Assembly (NCBI GenBank): GCA_037576215.1
Contig: JBANDB010000002.1
Coordinates: forward strand, 4,340,001-4,404,000
DNA length: 64,000 nt
Reading direction: 5' to 3'
Source: Armillaria gallica
Taxonomy: Eukaryota > Basidiomycota > Agaricomycetes > Agaricales > Physalacriaceae
The position numbers and the translations under genes were made by a program. Of this stretch, positions 49,330 to 61,100 are shown piece after piece; positions within the stretch are counted from its first letter, which is position 1; the number at the start of each line of letters is the position of its first letter. Below the pieces are notes generated by a model. It saw only the letters and a list, made by a program, of their open reading frames with translations, was not told the origin of the DNA and searched no databases.

Positions 49330-52044
49330 AACAAGATATTCAAGAAAGACCGTTATCCCCTTCCACTCATTTCTGACCTCCTCAACTCCGTGCGCTCCGC
49401 TCACATCTATACCAAACTTGATCTCCAACATGCTTATCATCTTGTATGCATAGCTGAAGGTGATGAATGGAAAACAGCCTTCTGGACCTGTTACAGCTCC
49501 TTCGAATGGCGTGTCATGCCTTTTGGGCTCACCAATGTTCCCATGGCATTCCAACACTTCATGAACGACATTTTTGCTGACATGCTTGATGTTTCCATAG
49601 TCATATACCTCGACGACATCCTCATCTACTCCAATGACCCCACGGAGCACCGGCAACACGTACACGAGGTCCTACGCAGATTAAGAGCAAATGGGCTCTA
49701 CTGCAAAGGATCCAAATGCGAGTTTCACTGGGACTCCGTGGAATATCTAGGCTACATTCTCTCACCGGAGGGCCTCTGCATGTCCGAAGACAAGGTCAAG
49801 GCCATTTTAGATTGGCCGGTTCTGTGGAAAGTTAAGGATATCCAATCCTTCCTTGGCTTCACCAATTTCTACCGCCGTTTCATCCACGAATACAGTGACA
49901 TTGTTATTCCTTTAACTTGCCTCACACGCAAAGGAACTCTGTGGAAATTCGACGACAAGTGCATGGCCACTTTCAATGAACTAAAGCAAGCCTTCACTCA
50001 TGCTCCTATTCTCACCCATTGGGTCCCCGACCGGCAATTAGTTGTGGAGACTGATGCCTCTGACTACGCCATTGCTGCTATCCTCTCTATCTACCTGGAT
50101 GACAGCGAAATCCACCCTATCGCTTTCCTATCCCAGAGCCTTCACAATGCTGAACTCAACTACGACACCCATGATAAAGAGCTTCTAGCCATCTTTGAAG
50201 CCTTTAAATACTGGCATCACTACCTCGAGGGCTCCATGGATCCGATCGTTGTCGTAACAGACCACAAGAATCTTGAATATTTTTCAACCACCAAGATTCT
50301 CACCTGACGGCAAGTCTGGTGGTCTGAATACCTATCCCAATTCAACCTAGTAATCTGCTTCCGACCGGGGAAACTCGGAGGAAAACCGGATGCACTCACT
50401 AGACGATGGGACTTCTATCCAAAAGAGAGGGATAGTCAATACGCAGCAGTCAATTCTCACAATTTCCACCCTGTATTCACTCAAGAACAATTCTCCACGT
50501 CTCTCCGCGCTACTTTCCTTGAAGGCCCTACCCTCCGTGCTAGTGCTATAATGGATATTGACAAGCTTCATTTAGACATAAAGCAAGCACAATCATCTGA
50601 CTCTGTGGCCTCCGACGGTTTCCGTCAGGCCCAATCCTCCACTCCTACTTCCCCTTCTCGGTGGTCTGTAGATGAATCAGACATCCTCCGTCTTGATAAC
50701 CGCATCTATGTCCTGGACTCCGAGGATCTCCGTCTCTGTGTCCTACAGAATAATCACGATCACATCTTGGCAGGTCATTTTGGTCAAAATCGGACCTTGG
50801 AATTAGTCCGACAAAACTATACCTGGCCACAGATGCGTGAATATGTTCACCACTACATCAAATCTTGTACGGTTTGCAGTCGCAACAAGACACCTAGACA
50901 TCGCCCTTACGGTTTACTTAAACCCTTGCCAGTTCTGGAACATCCGTGGGATTCCATTTCAATGGATTTCATCGAACAGTTACCGGACTCCAACAGATTC
51001 ACTGCTATCCTTGTAGTAATCGACCGCGCAAGCAAGCAAGCCATCTTTATCCCTACACACGATACCATTAATTCTGAAGAACTCGCCCGGTTATTCGTCA
51101 TTCATGTTTTCTCCAAGCATGGCGTCCCTAACCACATCACCTCTGACTGCGGCTCTGAATTTGTCTCCCAATTCACGTATGCCCTTGCTAAGGCCCTGGA
51201 CATGGAACTTCACTTCACTTCTGGATATCATCCAGAGGCCGATGGGCAAATGGAACATGCAAACCAAACCTTGGAACAGTACATCTGCATTTATTGTTCT
51301 TATCAACAGGACAACTGGGATTTACTACTACCCATTGCAGAGTTTGCATACAACAATGCTCCAAACGCCTCCACCGGAATCTCTCCATTCTTTGCCAACA
51401 AAGGCTACCACCCTAATATCACTGTCCACCCTGAACGTGATATCACCTCCACTCAGGCCCATGACTTTGTAGTCAACCTCGATGAACTACACCAATTCCT
51501 ATGCGACGAAATCACCCAGGCGCAGTCTCACTACAAGATCCAAGCGGACAAGCGCTGGAATCTGGCTCCTCTGTTCAAAGTAGGTGACAAAGTCTATCTT
51601 AGCTCCAAGCACATCAAGACTACTCGCTCTACTGCAAAATTCGCGGAGAAATTCCTTGGCCCATTTGAAATCATAGCTCAACCAGGCTCCCATTCCTTCA
51701 CTCTCAAACTCCCATCAGACCTCCATGCCATTCACCCTGTCTTCCACATATCACAACTGGAACCTGTAGAAGAAAACACTATCCCTAATCGCACTCAGCC
51801 TCCGCCACCTCTGGTGGAAGTCGACGGTGAAGAGCAGTACGAAATAGCTCAGATCCTTGACTCCAAGATTGACTGCCAGTTCCAGTGCCCTCTTCTCTAC
51901 AGGATTCAATGGTTAGGTTATGAAGGCACCGACGAGGAATTTGCTTGGTTACTGGCAACCAAATTCTCTGTGGACGAATTCATTGAAGATTTCCACTGTC
52001 GCTATCCAGACAAACCAGGACCATTAGCCAAAGTCACCCTCTGA
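49330..52044 (+). pseudogene. Gypsy-3 pol, second part: RT, RNase H, integrase, chromodomain
   Basis: RT continues with TKLDLQHAYHLVCIAEGDEW and an intact YLDDILIYSND. RNase H has VVETDASDYAIAAIL. A TGA at 50305-50307 (after KILT) sits where Arg is expected. Integrase has the HHCC finger (HILAGHFGQNRTLELV ... CTVCSRNK), the DDE core (ISMDFIEQLPDS, HITSDCGSEF, E in GQMEHANQ) and a C-terminal chromodomain (YRIQWLGYEGTDEEFAWLLA), ending TGA at 52042. Several Arg positions are now Trp, Cys or His (FWTCYSSFEW; SDCGSEF; MEHANQ), all explained by CpG transitions. Confidence 0.85.
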
Positions 52045-52366
52045 AAATCCACCATCTAGCCTCCCCTCACCTGTAATATTATCGCTCTCTGTCGGCTTCG
52101 ACCATTTCCATTTCAAATAGAATCCACAAAACCTATTGCAAATTCATTTCCTAAATGGGACCGGCCTCCAGCGGAATCCATACGCTGTATTTCATATTCA
52201 TTTCCTGCTTTCTATTGCAAATAGTCTTCTCACCTCGGACTTTATTACAAGTCCACAAGAATTGGGGCCCTGCAGGCCCTGGATGCATTCAAAAAAGCCA
52301 AATACAAAACATACGAAATACATGTAAAAGAACTTGTCCAAGAAGGACAGCGACAAGAGGAAGAAG

Positions 52367-54096
52367 CTAGGCATCTATGGCCCCCACATCTGCAACTTCT
52401 CCCATCTCCACATCCTCAGTACCCCCCACCGGTGCATTTCTGTCACCCTCCATGGACTCCGATCCTTCCTCACCCTCACCACTTTCATCTCCATCCCCCT
52501 CACTTGTAGTCGCCCCCACGGGATCACCATCCAATATGAACAGGCCATCCAATGCCGGGATGCCCAAGTCCTCCCTGTACAGCTTCCATGACTTCTGAAC
52601 CTTGCCATCCAGAACCTTCTCCTCTGGATCCGAGTCCTCCACCAGGAAATCATCACAGTTGTGCTTCCAAAGGTAGTCCTTCCAGAACTGCCATTCGGAC
52701 CGGCAGCCTTCCAACTTGTAGAACTCGTTCCTCATGGCCTGGAACAAGTCCTGTTTCAACTTCATCTCCACCAATTTCTCTGGACACCCAAGGCAATACC
52801 AAAACTTGCGGTTGGCCACCTCTTAAGGATCATCCACATTCATCTTCTGGGCTCCACCGACCCCTTCACCCTCAGCTGCCATATCCTCATCCAACCGCCA
52901 TTGCATCACCTGCCGGAGTGCCTTGGAATTCACCTCCTCTAAATCCTTCAACTCCATGCACGACGCATCCCACTCCTCCATGTCGGAAGCCAACAAGATA
53001 TTCTCAGGAGACTCAATAGACTCTGTCTTGTAATCATCAACCAAGTCTCCAACGTGGCCCCACAAGAAGGCGACCTCCCCAGTCAACTTATCCACCTTGT
53101 TTACGAGAGCATCGACAGTGCTTGTCAATTTTTGAAGCGCCTCTGAAATTTCCTCAGAGCTGACAGCGATAGAAGCAGATGTGCCCTTATTGAAGGAACA
53201 CACGGACTTCTTGGTTTTGCAGCAGGAACACATATGGCCCTGGGCGGTCTTTGCAGATCTAGGATGAGCATAACATCTTGCGCCGTCCTGGCAACACCGT
53301 ATACAGCGCCCTACAAACCAATTAGCATACTGTGGAGACCACTGGAAATCCACTTACTGCTACCCTCCAATTCCTCCTCATTCGCCGCGGGACCCATAGA
53401 GTCCACCTTTGCCTTTTTGCTAGGCCCTGCTCCTCCTTCTTCTCCACTCTCCTCCACCACACTCGCAGACTTGGCAGGTCGTTTCCGCTTCTTTTTCCCG
53501 TCTGCAGTGGAAACCACGGATTCCGTCGCCCACCGCTTCCCGTCACGAATATCCTTCAACTTTTGAAGGGCTGCCACCCTTGAAGTTTCCATCAAATTTG
53601 CCTCGGTATCCGTGTCTGTCCCCCTAGCCTCCTCTGCCTCGACGACATTCCCTCCACTCATCACAGCCTTCTCCTTTTCCTTCCTCTCCTTCCTTTCCTT
53701 CCGCAGCTTCTTCTTAGCTGTGGCATCTGCGGCCACCTTATCAGCCTTGGCCTTCAAATCTGCCTTTTCTTTCGCCTTGGCCTCCTGCTGTTCCTTCAAC
53801 AAGCGAAGCCGCTCCTCCTCCTTCCTCTTCTCCTCTGCCTTCCTTTTCTCCTCTGCCTTCTGTTTCAAGGCCTCGACCTTTGCAGCCCACACCTCGTGAT
53901 CCAACCTTGACTTCTCCTCCTGCTCCACCACCACCTTGGCCTCCTTCCAAGCAGCATGTTTCACTACGGCCTCTGCATGATTTTCCTCCGCGGCAGCCTG
54001 AGCTTCGATCTCCTCAATCATGATGTCCTCGGGAGTCAGGGCCGACTCATATGGCTCGGGTGTTACGGAGAGTTGGTATTTGATGGGTGGTGACAT
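52367..54096 (-). CDS. Antisense spliced accessory gene carried inside Gypsy-3
   Basis: Read opposite to the element. Exon 1 is 54096-53358 (MSPPIKYQLSVTPEPYESAL...), the intron 53357-53311 (47 nt: GTAAGT, branch-like TGCTAAT, TTTGTAG), exon 2 53310-52823. Exon lengths of 739 and 488 nt fit with no remainder, giving about 408 aa. Part 1 is a Lys/Glu/Ala-rich coiled coil (KAEEKRKEEERLRLLKEQQE) with a nuclear-localisation-like KKKRKRPAK. Part 2 is Cys-rich, CIRCCQDGARCYAH ... CSCCKTKKSVC, resembling fungal zinc clusters, followed by a short coiled coil. After the TAA at 52823-52825 the same frame stays open 150 codons more to 52367, with an acidic end, so the stop may be a nonsense mutation. 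Function is unknown. It is not a shadow of sense coding, since pol ends at 52044. Confidence 0.65.
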
Positions 54097-54257
54097 AATG
54101 AATAATGAAGAGAAAGAAATTCCAAAAGGAGTAGAGATGGTGGAAGTTTGAAGTTAAGTGATGAAATTCCCATGCTCAAAAATTCTGTCAGGCCTACCAG
54201 ATTGATCGGCCATTGGGATCAGCGCTCTTGAGGGCAAGAACACTAAGGGGAGGATAC
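54097..54257. other. Spacer between the antisense gene start and the 3' LTR
   Basis: 161 bp holding the polypurine run (AAGGGGAGGATAC, 54245-54257) used for plus-strand priming. If the antisense gene is expressed, its promoter should lie here or in the 3' LTR. Confidence 0.45.
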
Positions 54258-54781
54258 TGTTACGTGCATGCTGCCGGCCCCCGCTTCACATCCATTCCAA
54301 CTTCAATGATAACCCAAGCATTCCTGACTATCGGAATCCGTGGCCTCTGACCGCTTACCATTACTGTTCCATTTGATATTTCATTTATCATTTCATTTTA
54401 CTATTTCACATATTAACTCTAGAACCTGAATCCAGTAGTGAACAGACCACCGCCAGAGTCCATTGGACTCCGACTCAGATTTATCTACTCATATATATAC
54501 TGTAGAATTACTTGTAGATACTCAGTTTGAATATCAACTTGGTTTAGCCAAATCTCTCTCTGACTCCAAGTCTAATCTATCACTCTCCAAATCCGTGGCC
54601 TCCGCTCTGTTGGACTACCTTTACTCTATCCAAACCTTCGCTCTCTGCGGACTCTGCTCCACAATACAATCTTAGGGCTTCGGCTCAAGGGTGATGTTGC
54701 TAATAGCTTCACCAAAGCCCATGCACTCCGTGAACCTCCACTTGTGCAAGTTACCTTTGTCTATTTGGCATGTCCCTAACA
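54258..54781 (+). repeat. 3' LTR of Gypsy-3
   Basis: 524 bp, no indels against the 5' copy. By eye about 24 differences, some 22 at CpG positions. Confidence 0.95.
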
Positions 54782-55006
54782 CCATCATGTTTCTGGCAGG
54801 AACGCTCTTCCAGGGAAATCAGAAGGGCTATTCTTATAGGGCCTAAGGTGATCAATACTGAATACTGGGCTCCCAGGGTATTTATTACTGAGTCTAAGCC
54901 AGTAGGCTTTTGGGTTGATTCTTTCCATTACTTCAAAAGGCTCTATCCATCTTTGCACCAGCTTATTCCCCTTGCCTCTGGATTCCTTCCACATTTCCAG
55001 GACCAC
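54782..55006 (-). pseudogene. Gypsy integrase C-terminus, right half of the fragment split by Gypsy-3
   Basis: The minus strand reads NKLVQRWIEPFEVMERINPK, then YPGSPVFSIDHLRPY, the integrase C-terminal fold. Its frame continues across the CCATC duplication into the chromodomain at 46095-45908. A TGA lies at the junction (PET-stop-W), again where Arg would fit. Confidence 0.7.
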
Positions 55007-57570
55007 AGAAGATCTCTACAACTGTGTGTTAGATTCCAAGATCAAAGTCTCCATCAAGGAATTATGTGGAGAAAGCCCAGGAATACGCAACAAGCTTAAA
55101 GAAGCTTTGACCAACTGGAAAGTACCTGTAGAAGGCAGAAAATCAGAAGCAGCCGCTGTCGGACACAACCAGCTGCTCATCATGCATCTCCATACTGGAT
55201 GCCACGTGCATATAGTGGTAGCAGATGAAGCAGGAGGCTTAAGAGCCTCAACGCCAGTTATTGATGGTCTACATGAAGTACAGTCAGTACTAGATGAAGG
55301 TTCACAAGTTGTAGTGATGTCTGCTGCTGTATGGTGCTAGTGCAGAATGCCTCTGGATCCATCTGTCAAGATAGCGCTCACAAGTGCAAATGGGGAGACT
55401 GGATGGTCCCTTGGCCTTTGCAGGAACATACACTTTAATTTTAAAGGATTAGAAGTGCTTCTTCAAGTACATGTGGTGGAACATGCTGCATACGATGTTC
55501 TACTAGGATGACCACTCTCTATGCTCTGCAAAACCAAGATAGACAACTGAGCTAATGGAGAACAAATCCTCACTATTCACGATCCTAATACTGGGATGGA
55601 AACAGTAATTCCTACTCATGAAAGAGGCAAGCTGCTCTTCTCTTGGCCACATGGACACACCAGCTCAGAACTGCATATTCATGAGCTACGTCTGCCCTAT
55701 GACCCACATGCAAATTTTTCTTAAGCAAGGACCTATTTTCCACTCAAGGTGAATTAAGACTCTCAATATTGGTCGAAAAACTACCATCAGATTTCTCTTT
55801 ATGGACACACTCACTCACACCCGCTGTGGATGGCTCAACCGCTCATATAGATGTAACATCTATACCAGGATATGCCATTTCTGTCAATGCTATAACAGAA
55901 AACCAGGTCAAGCACATGGATGGCCTGGATCTATCCCAGCCTTACATTAGAAATGCTAAGGAAATAGCAAACAACCAATATGACACTCCTCTATGCACTC
56001 TCTCTTCCTTCGCGTCTGCTCCTGTGGATTTCTCTCAACCCGCAAGCAGATCTAATGATTCATCAATTCTTACCTCTCTTCCCTCTTTCTCAAGCCTACA
56101 GTATGTTGACCAGCCTCACGAACTCTTATTTATGGATCTGTTCAAAGTGGACAGCATACACAGCAGACCCGCTTACTTCCAACCGACTGGCATTTTTGAG
56201 GTCACATGCCCCAAGCCCAAGAAAAAGAAGTATAAAAAGGTCGACCAGCATGTCAAACCTGTACCCATGACGCTACCTGAAGAGTTTCAGATTATCTGAG
56301 AGATTACTGGCGACCTGCTAGCAGATATACCTATTCTTTCAACTCATCTGCTGGATTTCCATCTGACTGGACACTATACTTAAGAAAACCACAACATTAT
56401 AAAAGAAAATCACTCTGGGGATTTCCTATGGCCAGACAAGTGGAAGCTCATGCATCATTTCATGATGCTGCAAGAGAGCAGATTCACTTGGGATGAGTCA
56501 CAGAAGAGGAAATTCAGAGAGGATTTCTTTCCCCCGGTCACCATCCCTGTTATAGAACATATTCCTTGGATACACAAAATATTTCTATTCCTCCAGGCCT
56601 ATACCATGAAGTTATAGAAATTGTCAAAGACAAGATAGCTTCTGGAATATATGAGCCTTCTAGTTCTTCTTATCATTCCAAATGGTTCACAGTCTTCAAG
56701 AAAAACAGACATTCACTTTGGATCATACACAACTTACAGCCACTCAACGCTGTTACCATCCACAACTCAGGGGTGCCTCCACTCATAAAACAGCTAGCAG
56801 AGACCTTTGGCATGCACTTGTTATGGTGTATTTGACCTCTTTGTAGCCTTTGGCCAAAGGTTACTCTCAGTAAAGAGTAGAGACCTCACGACCTTCCAAA
56901 CACCTCTAGGCACCTTCCACCTCAGCATGCTACTGATGGGATGGACTAACTCAATGCAAGTCCTACAAGGTGACATAACCTACACGCTCCAAGACAAAAT
57001 ACCAGATGTAACTATTCTGTTTGTTGATGATGCAGGCATGAAGGGACCCATCATCCACTACAAGACAGCGGACGGTGGATATGAAACGATACCTGAAAAT
57101 TTAGGAATCTGCTGCTCCATATGGGAACATTTCCAGAATCTCAATTGGGTAGTGCAGTGGATGAAGTATGCTGGTTGTACTTGGTCAGGGAAGAAGGTGT
57201 ACCTCTGTGTGCCAGAAGCAATTATTGTTGGACACAAGTGCACATATGAAGGTAGAATACCTGAAGATGGAAAAGTTGACAAGATCAAGAATTGGGGACC
57301 ATGTCTAGACCTTGCAGACATCCAATCATTTTTAGAAACTGCTGGAATCCTACAGATATATGTCCACAACTACAGCCTGCTGGCAAGGCCTCTAGTAAAT
57401 CTCACCTGCAAAGGTGTTGAGTTTTTCTGGTGACCAGATCAAGAAGCTGCTCAAGAAGCACTGAAGCAAGAAATCATCAACTCACCTGCTCTTTGCCTGA
57501 TCGACTATAAGTCGGACATGCCCATCATCCTAGCAGTCAACACAAGCGTGCAAGCTGTCGGATAACATTG
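55000..57570 (+). pseudogene. Gypsy-4: truncated Ty3/Gypsy pol (protease to RT)
   Basis: A plus-strand remnant without LTRs. It has a capsid/protease linker (LYNCVLDSKIKVSIKELCGE), protease-like DEGSQVVVMSAAVW (55292-55340) and ALTSANGETGWSLGL, HAAYDVLLG. Then come a spacer to about 56440 and RT with FAFGQRLL-type text, FHLSMLLMGWTNSMQVLQGD and FVDDAGMKGP (active site FVDD), ending near CLIDYKSDMPIILAV. TGAs at 55508 and 55549 replace expected Arg (LLG-x-PLSML; KIDN-x-ANGEQ). TAG/TAA stops are also present, so it is older. The left end abuts the minus-strand integrase fragment. Confidence 0.75.
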
Positions 57571-57777
57571 AAATAAAGAGTGCCCCAACTGGGATTCATT
57601 CAGGGGGCTCAGAGAGAAAGTAGCCAACATAGCAGAAGTCACTGACGATATGGAAGATCCAGGTAGAACAAGCATATCAAGCTTCCTACCAAATATTACA
57701 CCTAGAAAGGCTAGCCACCTTGGAGCCTTTGGATTTTAAGATGGCGGCTCAAGCAGCTTTGCAGGAGGGAAAGGAAT
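57571..57777. other. Short unassigned stretch before Gypsy-2
   Basis: About 200 bp with no recognised domain. The last five bases (AGGAA, 57773-57777) would be one copy of the Gypsy-2 target duplication; the other end lies outside the window. Confidence 0.4.
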
Positions 57778-58153
57778 GTTATGCCTAGACTCGGGTGGAA
57801 CAAGTAAGTGCAAACTTGAGATAACCTCGTACTTTGGGTTGAATCTCAAGGGCGGCAATACTCGCAGACCGTGAGTGCAAGCGGTAACACATAGCAGGAA
57901 GTTGAGAGGATAAGTCCGGTATGTATTAACTTAGCTTGAAGCTAGGGTACAAGGCTGAGAGCTATGCTACTTATATACTCGTTTGTTTGGTTCTATATAT
58001 AGACGGTTCATGCGGTTGTTGGACGATAAATGTCAGGAGGCCTGTCAGTATCTGGGCAGCTGAGCAAACATGCTGGAGTCATTCGGTAATCATGTGGTCT
58101 TGCTGAGGTGCCAAGATAAGATAAGATAAGGAAAAAGTGGAAAAATCGTAACA
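57778..58153 (-). repeat. 3' LTR of Gypsy-2
   Basis: 376 bp. The minus strand starts TGTTACGATT at 58153 and ends ...GGCATAACA at 57778. It shares the TTATCTTATCTTATC-type repeat with the Gypsy-1 LTR. Confidence 0.85.
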
Positions 58154-58188
58154 TTACCCCCTCATTAAAGCAGGTGTCCTGACTGCCA

Positions 58189-61100
58189 TTAAGGCTCGTT
58201 GTTTTCCGAGTCGCTCCGACTGCTGTTCCAGTAGTCCTCGATGAGGTATCTCCATTGTTCCCAATCTGGCTCTTCAACCCATCTTTGCTTCCTGTCTTGT
58301 CGCTGTGCAAGATAGGAGATTACGCCGTCCTCGAACTTGCAGTCCACGATCATAGTGACATGTTTGTTCTCGTTTCTGATTACGATTTTGGGTACATCAA
58401 CTCGTCGTGCATGACTGGCTTTGTCTTCGTATTCCTTGATCGCTTCCCACACGTTTCCCATTTCGTCGTCTCTGACCCAGGAGTTGTGCTCCTGTGTCCA
58501 TCCTTTCCACTTGATGAAGTAGTCAATGGCTTTTTGTGACTTTTGTCCCCGTCTCCCTTGGATCGTTCATGGTCAAGAGTCTAGGACTTCTTTGATCTTG
58601 TATTCCTCCTCGTCTTCAATAAGATCAGGTGGAGGTGGCAGCGGTAGTTCCTGATTAGGAAATACCAGCAGTGTATACGGGGTTAGGAGCTTCTCGTTGA
58701 AGCGCAGGTGGATTTTCCAGTGAGGCAGTAGCTTAAGCTTGTATGCACTGGTGCCTGCCTTTTCGAGAATCAGGAATGGCCCGACTCACTTGTCGAGCTT
58801 CTTCTTTGGTCGGGAAAGATGATGGTTTGTGGCATCGAGCCACACGCGGTCGCTGGTCTGGTATGGGTAAGCGGTGTGCTTCTTTTTGTCATATTGGGCC
58901 TTCATTCTTCTGGCAGCTTCTTCAAGTGCCTTCTGGGTTTTGGCATGGACCGTAGTCATGTTCTTGACGAAGTTTTCGGTAGTGGGATTCGAGACTGGGG
59001 ATGACCGTTGAGAATTGGGAATGATTCGAGGGTTCTGTCCATAGAGCACCATGAAGGGGCTCTTGCCTGTTGCGCTGTGGATGCGGTTGTTGTGAGCGAA
59101 TTCCGTGAGTGGGAGCCAGTCGCTCCAGTCTGTCTGTCAGTGATTAACGAAGATGCGAAGGTACTTTTCGACTTCTTGGTTAATGTGCTCGGTTTGTCTG
59201 TCGGTCTGTGGGTGGAATGCCGTGGAGGTGTTGGGTGTGATGTCCAGCATTCGGTAGAGTTCCTTCATGAATTTGGATATGAATTGTGGGCCCTGGTTGG
59301 AGATGACTACTTGTGGCATTCCATGGCACGCATAGACGTGGTCTCTAAGGATTCAGGCCCATCCTTCGGCTGACAGTTTGGTGTTACAGGCGACTGGGAT
59401 TATGGCCTTCGAGAATTGGTCAACGATCATGAGGATTGCATCATGTCCATTCGAGTCAAGTAGTCCGGTGACCATGTCGACAGATATGTGTGTCCACGGT
59501 CTGACTGGTACAGCGTTCAGGTGGAGCGGTGCTGCCTTGGTGGCGGTGCTCAACTTTGTTTGTTGGCACGTCTCACAGCCTTTGACGTAGGCTTTGATGT
59601 CTTTCTTCATCTTGGGCCACCAGTAATCGCGGAGCACGAGCTCCTTCGTCTTCTCAATTCCTGGGTGGCCAGCGGTGATGTGGTCGTGGTATTGGGAGAT
59701 GATTTCTCTGCGAAGAGCGTGCTTTCAGGGCACATAAACACGGTTGTCATAGTACAGGATCCCTTCCTTTTGGGATATTCCTCGTTCGTGGTTGAGAGAC
59801 ATGGCGATGCCCTCGTCCCATAATTCTTCCTGTCGGGTCGCTTCTTCAATTCTTTGATGTACTTCCAAGGTGGTGGGCATGATTAAAGCTCGGAAGTGAG
59901 CGGGTTGGAGAATGACGATGTCATTATTGTCCTTTGTCCCTTGGTCGTGATCTTGTTGTTGGGAAAGCAGGTCGGCCTTCACGTTCTGGGTGCCGGGCTT
60001 GTGGAAGAGCTTGAAGTGGTATTCAGTGAGTTCTGTAACCCAGCGGGCTTGTTGGTGGTTCAGTTTCTGCGGGAGTCAGAAATACTGGAGGTTTTGGTGG
60101 TCCGTCTAGATTTCTACATCTTTGGCAGCACCCATGAGGTAGTGGTGCCACTCTGAGAGTGCGAGCATGATTGCTAGTAGCTCTTTATCGTAGATCTCGT
60201 AGTTTCTTTCTGTTGTGCTTAGCGACTTTGATATGAAAGCCACCAGGTGCCAGGTCCCGTTCTGTTGCTGGCTGAGGACAGCACCGACTGCTCCTTCGCT
60301 GGCGTCGGCCTCGACTCGGAACGGGTCATCATCGTTCGGGATGGCCAGGATGACGTCCTCGGCCATGCATCATTTCAGTTCCTGGAAGGCCTTGTCCTGT
60401 TCACTCCCCCACTTCCATTCCGCATTGCCTGTGAGCTGCGTGAGGGGCTTGAGCACCTTTGAGTACATCTTGATGAACTTCTGATAGAAGTTCGTGAATC
60501 CTAGGAATGACTGGAGTTCCTTCTTTTGTCGAGGCGTAGGCCATTCAGCGATCCCGGCGATCTTGACGGGATCCATTCGAATGGAGTCTTGGCTAATGAT
60601 GACTCCAAGGTACTCTATCTCGAGTACTTCGAATTCGCACTTCTCTGCCTTGAGGAAGAGTTTGTTCTCACGAAGCCATTGGAGGATGTGCTTCATGATC
60701 TGTTGGTGCTCCCCCAAGTCCTTGGAGAAGATCAAGATGTTGTCCAGGTAGATGGTGACCTTTCCTTCAGCAATCAGGTCCTTGAATATGTCGTTCATCA
60801 TCCACTGGAATGTCGTGGGCGAGTTGGTGAGCCCGAAGAACATTACGGTGGGTTCAAAGAGCCCTTGGTTCGTTCGGAAGGCAGCCTTTTCCTTGTTTCC
60901 CTCCCTGATTCGGACATTGTTGTATCCCCAACGGACGTCAAGTTTCGTGAAGTACTTGGCACCACGCAGTTTGTCAATGAGTTTAGAAATAAGTGGTAAT
61001 GGGTAGTGATTCTTGATGGTCATCTCATTGAGCTTGCGGTAGTCCTGTACCAGTCATAACATCCCATCCTTCTTTTTGACAAAGAAGAAGGGAGAGGCGA

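Larger units (their letters stand above)
46096..54781 (+). mobile_element. Gypsy-3: complete Ty3/Gypsy element with antisense cargo gene, TSD CCATC
   Basis: An 8,686-bp element with two 524-bp LTRs and a 5-bp duplication CCATC at 46091-46095 and 54782-54786. The sense strand codes Gag, protease, RT, RNase H, integrase and chromodomain (46664-52044). Between the chromodomain end and the 3' LTR lie about 2.2 kb whose coding is on the opposite strand (54096-52367). Sense reading is interrupted by only two TGAs in pol plus frame changes in Gag, so it is younger or less mutated than Gypsy-1. The RT YLDD is intact. It is a different lineage from Gypsy-1/2 by LTR and Gag. Confidence 0.95.
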
